64,000 nucleotides of DNA from JAGQSZ01 sp049647585 (GTDB lineage: Bacteria > Actinomycetota > Acidimicrobiia > Acidimicrobiales > Microtrichaceae), in NCBI GenBank assembly GCA_049647585.1, contig JBARXY010000004.1:1-64000 (forward strand), written 5' to 3'. The translations under genes were made by a program, and so were the position numbers. Within the stretch, counting starts at the first letter, position 1, and the number at the start of each line of letters is the position of its first letter. The notes under the pieces are model-generated. The model was not told the origin of the DNA and made no database searches. It was given only the letters and a program-made list of their open reading frames with translations. Positions 10,707 to 19,900 of this stretch are shown here, piece by piece.

Positions 10707-11471
10707 ATGGGAATCTTCCGCCGTCGACCCCCCGAGGATGCCCTGCCGGAGGGGTGGCGTTCGCTCCTCGCCGAACGTATTCGACATTGGGAATACCTGA
10801 GCGACGACGAGCGAGACCAACTCGGTCACCTGAGCGGCCAGCTGCTCTCCGAGAAGCACTGGGAGGCGTCGAACGGATTCGACTTGACCACCGAAATGAA
10901 GATGCTGATAGCAGCGCAGGCATCACTGTTGGTACTTGGTCTGAGCTTCGGGCACTTCCGAGAGGTGAGCGCCATCATCGTGCACCCGACGACCGTCGTG
11001 CTGACAGGTCCACGAGGATCAGCGGTGTCTGGCCTGATGACGGATTCGCCAATGCCGATCCTGGGCCAGGCAGCGGAATGGGGACCGATCATCATCGCCT
11101 GGGACGCGGTGTTGAACGACTGTCGGCATCCGGAGCGGGGACACAATGTTGTGTTCCACGAGTTCGCCCACAAGCTCGACATGTTGGACCACGTCGTCGA
11201 CGGGACGCCTCCGCTGCAACGCGACCAATGGGAACGTTGGGTGGAGGTGTGCACTCGGGAGTACGAGTCGTTGCAGGCTGGCGGCGACGACGTTCTGGGC
11301 GACTACGCGTCGGTCAACCCGGCAGAGTTCTTCGCCGTGGCCACCGAGGCCTTCTTCGACATTCCGGTTCGGCTGCGCGACCAAAAGCTGGAGCTGTACG
11401 AGGTGTTGGCCGCCTTCTACAACCAGGACCCGGCCGCCCGGGTGGAGCGCTCCGCTTCCCGCGGGACATGA
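10707..11471 (+). CDS. mtfA: MtfA-type zinc peptidase (M90 family)
   Basis: The 254-residue protein carries HEFAHKLDMLD near residue 151, the zinc motif HExxH of MtfA-like peptidases. It is followed by the ASVNPAEFFAVATEAFFD segment that supplies the third ligand. In Escherichia coli MtfA is a cytosolic peptidase linked to control of glucose uptake through Mlc; no such partner is visible here. The ATG at 10707 gives the usual N-terminus (MGIFRRRPPEDALPEGW). The frame extends upstream but that part resembles nothing. It is a single gene, divergent from the HTH pair. Confidence 0.85.
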   Translation: MGIFRRRPPEDALPEGWRSLLAERIRHWEYLSDDERDQLGHLSGQLLSEKHWEASNGFDLTTEMKMLIAAQASLLVLGLSFGHFREVSAIIVHPTTVVLTGPRGSAVSGLMTDSPMPILGQAAEWGPIIIAWDAVLNDCRHPERGHNVVFHEFAHKLDMLDHVVDGTPPLQRDQWERWVEVCTREYESLQAGGDDVLGDYASVNPAEFFAVATEAFFDIPVRLRDQKLELYEVLAAFYNQDPAARVERSASRGT

Positions 11472-11520
11472 ACCGAATCGCAGGACCTGCGCCGCAGGAC
11501 GCTCGGCCGAGTCAATCCGG

Positions 11521-11838
11521 TCAACAGGGTCCGGTGAGCGTGAATGTCGTTCCCAACCCGGTATACGTCCACTCGGCGATCGAAGTTCCAGGCTTCAGAT
11601 ACATGGCAGCCACCGGCTCAAGCGTCTCTGGATAAATCCCGCCCCCTTCGCTTACCGCATAGGCAATGATCGCTGTCTCGATGGTTGCGCGGACAGTCAA
11701 GCAATGGGTGTAGGTCGTGGTGCTGGTCGTTGAGGAGGACGTCGTCGAGCTTGGCGCTGGATCCACCGGAGCGCAGGCTCCGAGGACGAGAAATGCAACC
11801 GCTACGGCCGCTCCGGTTTTCGGGTTGCTTGCTCCAAT
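11521..11838 (-). CDS. Small lipoprotein with a pseudopilin-like domain, unusual start
   Basis: The frame encodes a hydrophobic stretch and lipobox (AVAFLVLGAC), a Thr/Ser linker, and a domain of about 60 residues with the GspG-like pattern VRATIETAIIAYAVSEGGGI, a Tyr-Pro, YLKPGTSIAEWTYTGLG and a final Cys. It therefore looks like an exported lipid-anchored protein carrying a pseudopilin-type head. No ATG, GTG or TTG precedes the signal peptide in frame. The best candidate is ATT at 11838 with GGAG seven bases before it. If the GTG at 11766 is used, the signal peptide would be lost. A sequencing error or degraded gene is possible. Confidence 0.45.
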   Translation of the reverse strand: MGASNPKTGAAVAVAFLVLGACAPVDPAPSSTTSSSTTSTTTYTHCLTVRATIETAIIAYAVSEGGGIYPETLEPVAAMYLKPGTSIAEWTYTGLGTTFTLTGPC

Positions 11839-12037
11839 AAGAATTCTCCGTCCGATCGAACCTGACAGGGTGGTTCATGCGTCTACTCCACGTGGGACCC
11901 AACAGCGCTTGTGGAGCGAACCGCGTAGTGGAGGCGAACAGCCTGTTTGGGCCGAACTGCGTGATTGAGCCGCTGGACACCGTCGCCGCCGAGCCAAAGA
12001 GGCTTCTAGACACACGTGAACATGATCGGCCCGCCCG

Positions 12038-12568
12038 ATGATCAGCGTTGAGCAGTTCTCTTCCGACGCAAGAGATCTGCACGCCCGGTTGACCCGTGTG
12101 GTGCTCGCCATGTGCGGCGACCGCGCGTTGGCCGAGGACAGCGCCCAAGAGGCGCTCCTTCGGGCGTGGGAGCGGGTGAATCTGGACGAGGATTTGAGGT
12201 CACTCGATGCCTGGACGATCCGGGTGGCTTTGAACTGGTGTCGATCACAACTTCGTCGCGTCGGCGCAGAAGATCGTGCATTGCAGCGGGTTGTTAATTC
12301 CCCTCACCCACGGTCGGGGATGATGACTGCCGATACTGGATTCACGTCAGCAGCGCTTGGCGACGAGATCCACCAAGCAGTTCTCGGCCTGCCGGAACGC
12401 CAGCGCGAGGTGATCGTCCTGCACTACCTGCTCGACATGGACATCGCGTCAATTGCCGCTGTCATCGAGAGAAGTAATGGGGCGGTCAAGAACGCTCTCT
12501 TCCACGGTCGCGCTGCTCTCGCAAGGGAGCTCGGCGCTGACCTGAACGAAACAGAGGTGTCATCGTGA
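12038..12568 (+). CDS. ECF sigma factor (sigma-70 family)
   Basis: The 176-residue protein has sigma region 2 (residues 15-85: ARLTRVVLAMCGDRALAEDS, AQEALLRAWERV) and region 4 (residues 112-165: LPERQREVIVLHYLLDMDIA, then SIAAVIERSNGAVKNALFHG). It would direct RNA polymerase to a small set of promoters. Its stop overlaps the GTG of the next gene by 4 nt. That gene encodes a one-pass membrane protein, the typical arrangement for a sigma factor and its anti-sigma factor. Confidence 0.9.
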   Translation: MISVEQFSSDARDLHARLTRVVLAMCGDRALAEDSAQEALLRAWERVNLDEDLRSLDAWTIRVALNWCRSQLRRVGAEDRALQRVVNSPHPRSGMMTADTGFTSAALGDEIHQAVLGLPERQREVIVLHYLLDMDIASIAAVIERSNGAVKNALFHGRAALARELGADLNETEVSS

Positions 12569-14472
12569 ATGACTTCGATGAGCAGATCCGATCGGGTATC
12601 GCCGCGGCCACCCAAGATGCCGGTGATATCGACCCGGCAGAACTGGCGGCGCGCCTGCGGGCGCGTCAGAGCGCCGAAGCAGATGGTTCCGGAGCAGGGA
12701 GTCCGACGGCCCAAAATTCGAAAGCGTCGGACCCGACAGCTGTGAGCCCAAGGGTGGCGAGTGTTGGATCGGTCTCCGACGCTCCGGCTACATCGCATCA
12801 GGGGCGCGGGAGGCGTTGGCTGTCGATCGCTGCTGCGGTCGCGCTCTTGGCCGGGGTCGCTGGCTTCGGTGTCTGGCGAGCAAGCGCTGACGACGCAACC
12901 CACCTCGTCACAGCCAACCCTGACCCTGTCGCGCACGGTTTCGATGACTGGACCGCGGGCTGGCATGAGATCGACCCCGGGCCGGTACCGCCCAGCTCCG
13001 GTGTGTCACTGGCGTACTTCGACCACCGCCTTGTCGTTGCCAACACCACTTGGTCAGCGGAGGGCGAGACCTCCCCGGATCCAGTGCCCAAAGCCGGTGT
13101 TTGGGCTTTCGACCCGAGCGACGAGCGCTGGTCGACCCTGCCCACACCGCTCTTCGAAACCATCTCGCTTGTCTCCGCCGGCGAGCAACTCGTGGCTGTT
13201 GGCGGACCGGCCAATTGGCTCTCCAGAGGGCTCGACAGACCTTTGCGTTGGGCAACTTGGCATCCAGGAAACAAGTCGTGGACCGACCACGGTGCAGTCC
13301 CGGTGGCGCCTGAACTGCGCACGGTTGGCGTTGCCGGCCCATCCGGTCCGGGAGGAGAATCGCTGATCTGGACAGGCGAGCGAGTGATCGACCTGACCCG
13401 AGGAGCAGTGCTTGACCCCTCGACTGGAACGGCAACCCCACTTCCCTTGCCTGGAAATTTGATTGACTACACACATCTGATCTCGGCGACACCGGTTTGG
13501 ATAGGTGATGCAGTCCTGTTGACTTCGTGGTCCCGGAATCCCGGCCTCGCATGGGACAGCCGTGGTCAACCGCTCCCAGAAATACCCGGCCCTCCGATGG
13601 CCGACCCTGACGTGTCAACTGGAGCAACGGGTGTTGCCGTCGATGGGCGAGTGGTGCTGGTAGCCCGAGAAGATCCGGCGAGAGGGCGCTCGGCTTCGTT
13701 CGATCCAGAGTCTGGAAAGTGGACGGAACTTCCCACGGCCCTCGAGCCGAGCAAACCCGGTTGGTGCCCAAGTACCTCCGCAGCGGTTGGTGGCGAATTG
13801 GTCGTGCAGCCCTGTGCCCCAGTCGACTTCGTCGAGAGGTCCAATCCGCTGATATTGCACGATGGAAAGTGGGAACGGATGCCTCTGCCGCCGCGCGCTG
13901 AATGGGGCATCGAGACGTGGCTTGGTACCGACAAGGCGCTGTTCGTTTGGTCCAGCGACAACGACCTGATCAACAACCCACAAGCCCCCTATCGGTGGGC
14001 GGCAGTGTGGATCCCTGGCCCCGACGATGGCCGCAAACCAATCGACTCGACGAGGTCGGCCGAACCGCAGGAGAGTTCCGGTTCCACCAACTCCACGGCC
14101 TCCTCCACCACTACCACAGCGATTCCATCCGATTGCATGGTCAACAAGCTTCCGGACCTTGGTCCAGTACTTCCGGCGAGTATGGATTTCGGTCCCAATC
14201 CGGGTGTGGGAGGGACCGGGAGCAGCGAGGGCTGTTACAGGCATTGGGGATCCACAACCGATACGTCGATCCACCTGACCCAACACAGCGGCATGAGCTT
14301 CTTTCACAGCACGCCGGAGCGAACAGATGACGACTTCGCGTCATTCGAAATCGAGGACGGGTTCGCCGTCGAATATCTGGGAACGCCGTCGTGGTCGGCT
14401 GAGGTCTACGGAATCAGCCGAGCCGAGTTCGACAAGATGGTTAACAAGCTTGTCGCCAACCCGCCCAGTTAG
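12565..14472 (+). CDS. Membrane-anchored Kelch-like protein, probable anti-sigma partner
   Basis: The 635-residue protein has a cytosolic N-terminus of about 88 residues beginning NDFDEQIRSGIAAATQD. A single membrane helix follows (WLSIAAAVALLAGVAGFGVW, near residue 90). Outside is a large domain with repeated blocks such as YFDHRLVVANTTW, GVWAFDPSDERWSTLPTP and GRSASFDPESGKWTELPT, the pattern of Kelch-type beta-propeller blades. A Ser/Thr linker at about 505-520 leads to a C-terminal domain of about 115 residues. Coupling to the sigma gene (4-nt overlap) suggests that the N-terminus holds the sigma factor and the propeller senses something outside. No HHCC zinc anti-sigma motif is present, so the role is inference. 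Confidence 0.7.
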   Translation: MNDFDEQIRSGIAAATQDAGDIDPAELAARLRARQSAEADGSGAGSPTAQNSKASDPTAVSPRVASVGSVSDAPATSHQGRGRRWLSIAAAVALLAGVAGFGVWRASADDATHLVTANPDPVAHGFDDWTAGWHEIDPGPVPPSSGVSLAYFDHRLVVANTTWSAEGETSPDPVPKAGVWAFDPSDERWSTLPTPLFETISLVSAGEQLVAVGGPANWLSRGLDRPLRWATWHPGNKSWTDHGAVPVAPELRTVGVAGPSGPGGESLIWTGERVIDLTRGAVLDPSTGTATPLPLPGNLIDYTHLISATPVWIGDAVLLTSWSRNPGLAWDSRGQPLPEIPGPPMADPDVSTGATGVAVDGRVVLVAREDPARGRSASFDPESGKWTELPTALEPSKPGWCPSTSAAVGGELVVQPCAPVDFVERSNPLILHDGKWERMPLPPRAEWGIETWLGTDKALFVWSSDNDLINNPQAPYRWAAVWIPGPDDGRKPIDSTRSAEPQESSGSTNSTASSTTTTAIPSDCMVNKLPDLGPVLPASMDFGPNPGVGGTGSSEGCYRHWGSTTDTSIHLTQHSGMSFFHSTPERTDDDFASFEIEDGFAVEYLGTPSWSAEVYGISRAEFDKMVNKLVANPPS

Positions 14473-14563
14473 GGAGCAGGAAATGATGGCCGACGTGACG
14501 GCCCGGGCCGTCCCTGTCGGCGGGCCGCTGACGCCTTAGCCCTGATTCCCTATCCCTGATGTC

Positions 14564-15049
14564 CTAACCCTGGTGACTCGGCAGGGTGCAGATCGTGTCG
14601 ATACCCAGCACGTGGTTCAACCGGCCGAACGCGATCCACGAGCCCAGGCACATCGACAGTTCGACAACCTCGGCTTGGCTGTATGAGCCGAGCATGCGTT
14701 CCCAGAACTCGTCATCCAGGCCGTGCGGGTCGAGGGTAAAGCGCTCCGCGTACTCAGCGGCAAGTCGGGTCCGGCTATCGAACACTTCAGTGGTGGACCA
14801 CGCCGCGACCTCATTCTCGAAACCGTCGGGGACCTTCACTCCGTCACGTTCGGTGCGCCAGTCCTGACAGAAGAGACAGCCGTTGATCTGGGCGACCCGT
14901 AGTCGGGCAGCCTCGAATTCTTCGAGCCCCAACGTGTTGTGGGCATAGACCGCCGCAGAGAATTTCGACGCCGCAACGCCGATATGTGGGACGAGTTCGC
15001 CCCACACCCACATGATCGGGTCCTTGTCTTCGGGTACGTCGAGAATCAT
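14564..15049 (-). CDS. Carboxymuconolactone decarboxylase/AhpD-like protein
   Basis: The 161-residue all-helical protein has the segment RVAQINGCLFCQDWRTERDG near residue 55. This is the CxxC motif of the CMD/AhpD fold, with the alkylhydroperoxidase-type redox centre. The C-terminal half (WERMLGSYSQAEVVELSMCL) matches the second part of that fold. The ATG at 15049 overlaps the stop of the upstream dehydrogenase by 4 nt, so it is translationally coupled to it. It may protect or assist that enzyme. The substrate is unknown. Confidence 0.75.
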   Translation of the reverse strand: MILDVPEDKDPIMWVWGELVPHIGVAASKFSAAVYAHNTLGLEEFEAARLRVAQINGCLFCQDWRTERDGVKVPDGFENEVAAWSTTEVFDSRTRLAAEYAERFTLDPHGLDDEFWERMLGSYSQAEVVELSMCLGSWIAFGRLNHVLGIDTICTLPSHQG

Positions 15050-16203
15050 CGCTTCGTCCTTCCAAGTCGACCCGTCGGAGGCTCGATCGGAACGTCGAGC
15101 CCGCTGTAGATCCCCGGCGGGGCGGCCTTCAGCCATGGGATGGCGTTGACCAATCGGCCGGCTGCAGTGGCATTTCCGCCGGCAGCCCGGTTTCCACCTT
15201 CGTCGCTCGCCTCGATTGTGACCTCAATATGGGGACTTCCCTCGACGACGACCCGATGGGCGCCGGCTCCCCCATCAGCGGGCAGTGGCCAATCGGGAGC
15301 ACAGCTCGAATCGATTCGCGTGACGTGCTCGACGACCAGCACAGCTTCGCCGTCGACGATGCCCTGGATCTCGAATCGCATCGCGCCCTGGGTGCCGGCG
15401 TCGAAGGTTCCCATGGCGTTCTCGACGGTGTCGTCAAGTGGCCGCCGCTCCAACACTTCACGGATCTCGTCCAGTTCGACCCCGAGGGCGCGTGCGAGCA
15501 GCCGGATCTGCCCTCCCCACACCATCGTGGGCACCCCAGCCGCGACCATCGGTGGTTCGTAATCCATCGGCTGTCCCATACCCACCAGATACCGCACGGC
15601 GTCGGGCTGGTCATAGGTGGAGTAGTCGAAGATCTCCTGGCAGGTGATCCGCTCGATCGTGCTGCCCAAGCCAGCGACCAACGCGGGGAGAATGTCGTTG
15701 CCCCAACCGGGATCGATGCCAGACACGAAGAGCGAACTCGACCCGGCCTTCGTTGCGTCCTCAAGTGGTTGCCTGACCTCCGCGGGAGCGGATAGCGGGT
15801 CATACATCGCATATAGAGCCGGAGTAACGACAACGGCGCCGGAACTCAACGCCCGGGCGATATCTGCTGCCGCGTCATCGGGGCGGATATCACCCGAGGC
15901 CATGTAGGCGACCGCACCGGGCAGATCGGCGAGCACCGCGTCGAGGTCGTTCGTGGCGGCCACGCCGAGTTGCTGGTCCATGCCTGCGAGGTCTCCTGCG
16001 TCGCGGCCGACCTTGGCGGGGTCGTGGACCAGAACCGCGGCGAGGTGCAGATCAGGGTTGGCGGCAACAGCCCGGATCGAAGCGCGGCCCATGTTGCCCG
16101 TCCCCCAGACGACAACACCGATCGACTCTGGCGACTCTTTCACCTCCGGAGAGACTGTCGGGTCCGACAAGGGCGCCGTGGTGGTCGAGGTGGTCGAGGT
16201 CAT
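15046..16203 (-). CDS. DapB-like NAD(P)-dependent dehydrogenase (2,4-diaminopentanoate dehydrogenase type)
   Basis: After a Ser/Thr-rich start, the protein has a Rossmann motif VVVWGTGNMGRASIRAV near residue 30. A DapB-like fold follows, with DIRPDDAAADIARALSSGA and the substrate-domain segment FVSGIDPGWGNDILPALVAG. The 385-residue length and these motifs fit the dihydrodipicolinate-reductase-like family that includes 2,4-diaminopentanoate dehydrogenase. Many members in actinobacteria have unknown substrates, often in steroid or lipid catabolism. The start is the ATG at 16203. It is coupled to the CMD protein downstream, and a long palindrome lies about 126-170 bp upstream. Confidence 0.7.
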   Translation of the reverse strand: MTSTTSTTTAPLSDPTVSPEVKESPESIGVVVWGTGNMGRASIRAVAANPDLHLAAVLVHDPAKVGRDAGDLAGMDQQLGVAATNDLDAVLADLPGAVAYMASGDIRPDDAAADIARALSSGAVVVTPALYAMYDPLSAPAEVRQPLEDATKAGSSSLFVSGIDPGWGNDILPALVAGLGSTIERITCQEIFDYSTYDQPDAVRYLVGMGQPMDYEPPMVAAGVPTMVWGGQIRLLARALGVELDEIREVLERRPLDDTVENAMGTFDAGTQGAMRFEIQGIVDGEAVLVVEHVTRIDSSCAPDWPLPADGGAGAHRVVVEGSPHIEVTIEASDEGGNRAAGGNATAAGRLVNAIPWLKAAPPGIYSGLDVPIEPPTGRLGRTKR

Positions 16204-16328
16204 CGCGCAACCATAACGAACTGACCGGGCCCCAGAACCGGTTCCCGGATCCTGATCCAGAGTCGCCAAGGGAGTCCGACTGCCTTCCTGCACAGACGAA
16301 AGAGAGACAGGTGCAGTCGATCCGTGGG

Positions 16329-16373
16329 AAGTGTAATTGGAGTGGTCGAATAGCGACCATTCCAATCACACTT
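16329..16373. promoter_or_regulatory. Long inverted repeat, candidate operator or hairpin
   Basis: Two 20-bp arms, AAGTGTAATTGGAGTGGTCG and CGACCATTCCAATCACACTT, pair with 2 mismatches around a 5-nt loop. The site lies upstream of the leftward dehydrogenase operon and before a broken rightward SRPBCC gene. It could be an operator in the divergent promoter region (core TGTNATTGGA and its inverse) or a structured 5' leader. No T-run follows it on either strand. Confidence 0.6.
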
Positions 16374-16425
16374 CGCGCCCTCCTCTTGGCATTAAGTGGC
16401 CCATCGATGCGGTGCACTTCAGGCC

Positions 16426-16784
16426 ATGGCCGAACGACTCACGATCACCCGGGACAGCGCAGCACCACCAGAGTTGGTCTATGCCGCCATCTCGGATGTG
16501 ATGCTCATTGGCGAGTTGGCGAGTAATCCCCCGAGTGCTACAGCTGCGAATGGCATGACGGGTTCGACGCTCCGGCCATCGGTGTAATCTTCAACGGCCA
16601 CAATCGCAACGGCGAACACGAGTGGACCAGCGAGTGTCGGATCATCCAGGCCGACCCGGGCAGCGCCTTTGTCTTCGAGTGCTACATGTTCGACTTCCAT
16701 TTCTCGACCTGGGGCTATCTGATCGAGCCGACCGAAGCTGGTTCCCGGGTGACCGAAGGTCTGACTTCGTCGGCCGACACTTAG
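16426..16784 (+). pseudogene. SRPBCC (polyketide cyclase-like) gene, frameshifted and shortened
   Basis: The first frame reads MAERLTITRDSAAPPELVYA and AAISDV, typical of the SRPBCC start. It shifts at a C5 run (16528-16532). Reading continues in another frame as ECYSCEWHDGFDAPAIGVIF, NGHNRNGEHEWTSECRIIQA and FDFHFSTWGYLIEPTEAGSR, and stops early at 16784, before the usual C-terminal helix. The lack of the last helix argues for a decayed gene. The homopolymer position leaves room for a base-calling error in the frameshift. Confidence 0.75.
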
Positions 16785-16971
16785 GCAGCTTCGGAGGGCG
16801 GAGAGTGCTGCAGCGGGGCCAATTCCCCGGCAATACGACCCATTAGCCGTCCTACGGGACGCGTAGTCTCGAATGAACTTCGGCGCAGACGTCCGCTCCA
16901 CACCTGGCGATTACGCCATGCTCGGATCGGCATGACCCGAAGGTGATCTCTCGCTCCAAGGAACTTCCGCA

Positions 16972-19900
16972 ATGCCCGACCCCGACCCTGTAAAGATCGA
17001 CATCCCCGTCGAACAATTGAGCGACGGCATTCTGGTGACCTTCTACGACGTCGGGTCGCTGGCCAGGGGGAGGGCATACGCACAAGAGGACCGGGTCAAA
17101 ATCATCCACGCCTCCCCCGGCGAACTCTCCTCCTTCTGTCAGGGTTCGGGCCAAGCCGTCTACACAGTCAGGATCGGGTGGGACGTCGCCCGCAATGCCA
17201 ATCTCGCCCGAAGCCCCGTCGACCTGAATGACCGGTGCAGCTGTCCGCTCGGAGGCAGTTGCAAGCACTGTGTCGCCACGATCCTGACTGCTCGGCGTCA
17301 GGCAGCGGAGCGGAGGGCAGGCGAACTCTTGGCCCGTAGCGATACTCCTCGTCGAGAGGACTGGCGACGGGCATTGGCCGATATCGCCGCCGGGGAGGAC
17401 CACCAGCCCCGCCATGCCGAGGGACTCGCCCTGCGGTTCTCGGTGGTCAGGCCGATGCGACACAGGTTCGCCACCGAGACCGGTCCACGTGTGACGGTCC
17501 AGGCTCTTCGCAAGGGCAAGAAGGGAAAGTGGATCAAGACGGGGGCGTCGTGGCGAGACATCTCGTTCCCCTCCGGGCAATCGATGCGCGATGTCGACCC
17601 GGCCCAGATCGCCGCACTTCGGGACATGATCACCTCGGCCGGACGAGGCTATTCCGCCAGTACGGATGCGGTGCCGCTAACCACCATTACCGCCGACTTC
17701 TGGCGCCACCTTGAACACGCAGTCGAACTTGGCGTCGAGCTGATCGGATCCAGGAACGGCGATGCGATTTACATATCGCCTACCCGGGCTCGGGTGGGCA
17801 TCGACCTGACCGCCGACGAAACCGGATCAGTCAACCTTTCGGTCGGAGTACATCTCGACGAAAAGTCGTTCGCCGTCGAACTGAATGAGGTAGGTCTGAT
17901 CGGTTCGCCGGCGCACGGAGTGTGGATATCGGACGGCAACCGTCTGACTCTGGCCCAGCTGAGCTCGCCGCTACATCCCACCGTCCAGCGACTGGCCACC
18001 TCAGGAGGGCTCACCGTCCCGGCCGAGGACGTGAAGGAGTTCCTGGACGCGTACCAGCCGGAGCTCGCCCGTTACGCCGACGTCCGGTCCTCTGATGGCA
18101 GTGTCACCATCACAACTACCCACTTCGACGGCTTCGTCCTGGGGGTCGAACGGACCGCTCTAGACGTCGCGAACCTCACCTGGTCCGTCCGCTACAAGAT
18201 CGGCGACCGCTCCAAGCTCTACCGGCTCCGGTCCCCCGGCGGCCGTGGACGCGACCGCGGAACCGAAGTGGTCGCGGCTAGGGCGCTTGATCTGCCTACA
18301 CACCTGTTGCCAGAGCTCGTGGGTACCGATGGAGCACCCAAGGACATCGTCATCTCGGGTCGGGAGGTAATCCTGCTGTTCGCCGAGGTCTTGCCGTGGA
18401 TCGAGACCAAGTGTGATGTCGCGATCGAATTCTCCGGAGACCAGCCGGCACTACGGGAGGCAACCGAAGATCCGCTCATCTCACTCAGTGTCACCGACAG
18501 AAAGGGCCGGCGCGACGGCAACGACTGGTTCGACCTTGACGTCGAGGTGAGCGTCGACGGTGAGACTATTGACTTCGTCAGCCTCTTCGCAGCCCTGAGC
18601 CAGGACGATGGAATGCTGATCCTGCCGTCGGGCACCTGGCTGAGTCTGGATCGACCCGAGTTCACCAAACTGCGACTTCTCATCGACGAGGCACGGGGTC
18701 TCGCCGAACCGACTGAAGGCGGTGTCGCCCGTGTCAACCGGTTCCAAGTCAGTTGGTGGGAAGAGCTGACTTCACTTGGCGTCGTCGCCAAGCAGTCGGA
18801 TCGCTGGAACGAGAACGTCAATCAGATGGCATCCCTCGCGGCCCCTGTACCGGTGGCTGTTCCTATCGAACTCCAAGCAGAACTTCGCCCCTACCAGCAG
18901 GACGGCTTGGACTGGCTCGCGTTCTTGTACCGGAACCGACTGGGCGGGATTCTGGCTGACGACATGGGCCTTGGTAAGACCGTCCAGACCTTGGCTCTCG
19001 CCCTACATGTGCTCCAGGATGATCCGGATGCCCGATTCCTGGTGATTGCACCCACAAGCGTCGTCGACAACTGGGCGCGCGAGGCCGCTCGTTTCGCCCC
19101 GAGCCTCAAGGTCCGCACCATTCATGAGACCCAATCTCGACGCGGGACGACACTCGAGGACGAAATCGATGACTCCAATCTCGTCGTCACTTCATATGCG
19201 CTGTTCCGCCTCGAATTCGACCAGTACGCCACTCACGACTGGGCGCTGCTGCTGATTGATGAGGCTCAGTTCGTCAAGAACCACCAGGGCAAGACCTACA
19301 AGTGCATCCGCCAAATCGACGCGACGACCAAGATCGCCATTACCGGCACGCCGATAGAGAACACTCTGATGGATCTGTGGTCGCTGCTGTCGATATCCGC
19401 TCCCGGCCTCTACCCGGACCCGAAGCGATTCGACACCACATTCCGCAAGCCGATTGAGAGTGGAGAGGCGCCCGAACTCCTTGCAACTCTTCGCCGGCGG
19501 GTCGCACCCCTGATGCGCCGACGCACCAAGGATGCGGTTCTCACCGAGCTTCCTCCCAAGACCGAGCAGACGGTTCAGGTCGAACTCAGTCCACGTCACG
19601 CCCGCATCTACTCGACCCAGTTGCAACGCCAACGACAGAAGGTCCTCGGACTTGTCGGCGACGTGCAGAAGAACCGCTTCGAGATCCTCAAGTCACTGAC
19701 AATCCTGCGACAGTTGGCTCTCGATCCCGGTCTTGTCGACGAGACCCACGACAACATCGGCTCCTCCAAACTCGACCGGCTGATGGAGGATCTCACCCTG
19801 GTAATCGAGGAAGGGCATCGGGCGCTCGTCTTCAGCCAGTTCACCCGGTTTCTCACCCGGGTCCGCACTCGTCTGGATGAAGCCGGAATCGACCACACCT

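Noticed and set aside
10517..11635. 372-codon plus-strand frame over the mtfA gene
   Set aside because: It is Arg/Pro-rich with no domain. The overlapping frame from 10707 has the HEFAH zinc motif.
12908..13771. 287-codon minus-strand frame
   Set aside because: It lies opposite the Kelch-like protein, has low-complexity Arg/Ser composition and no start context.
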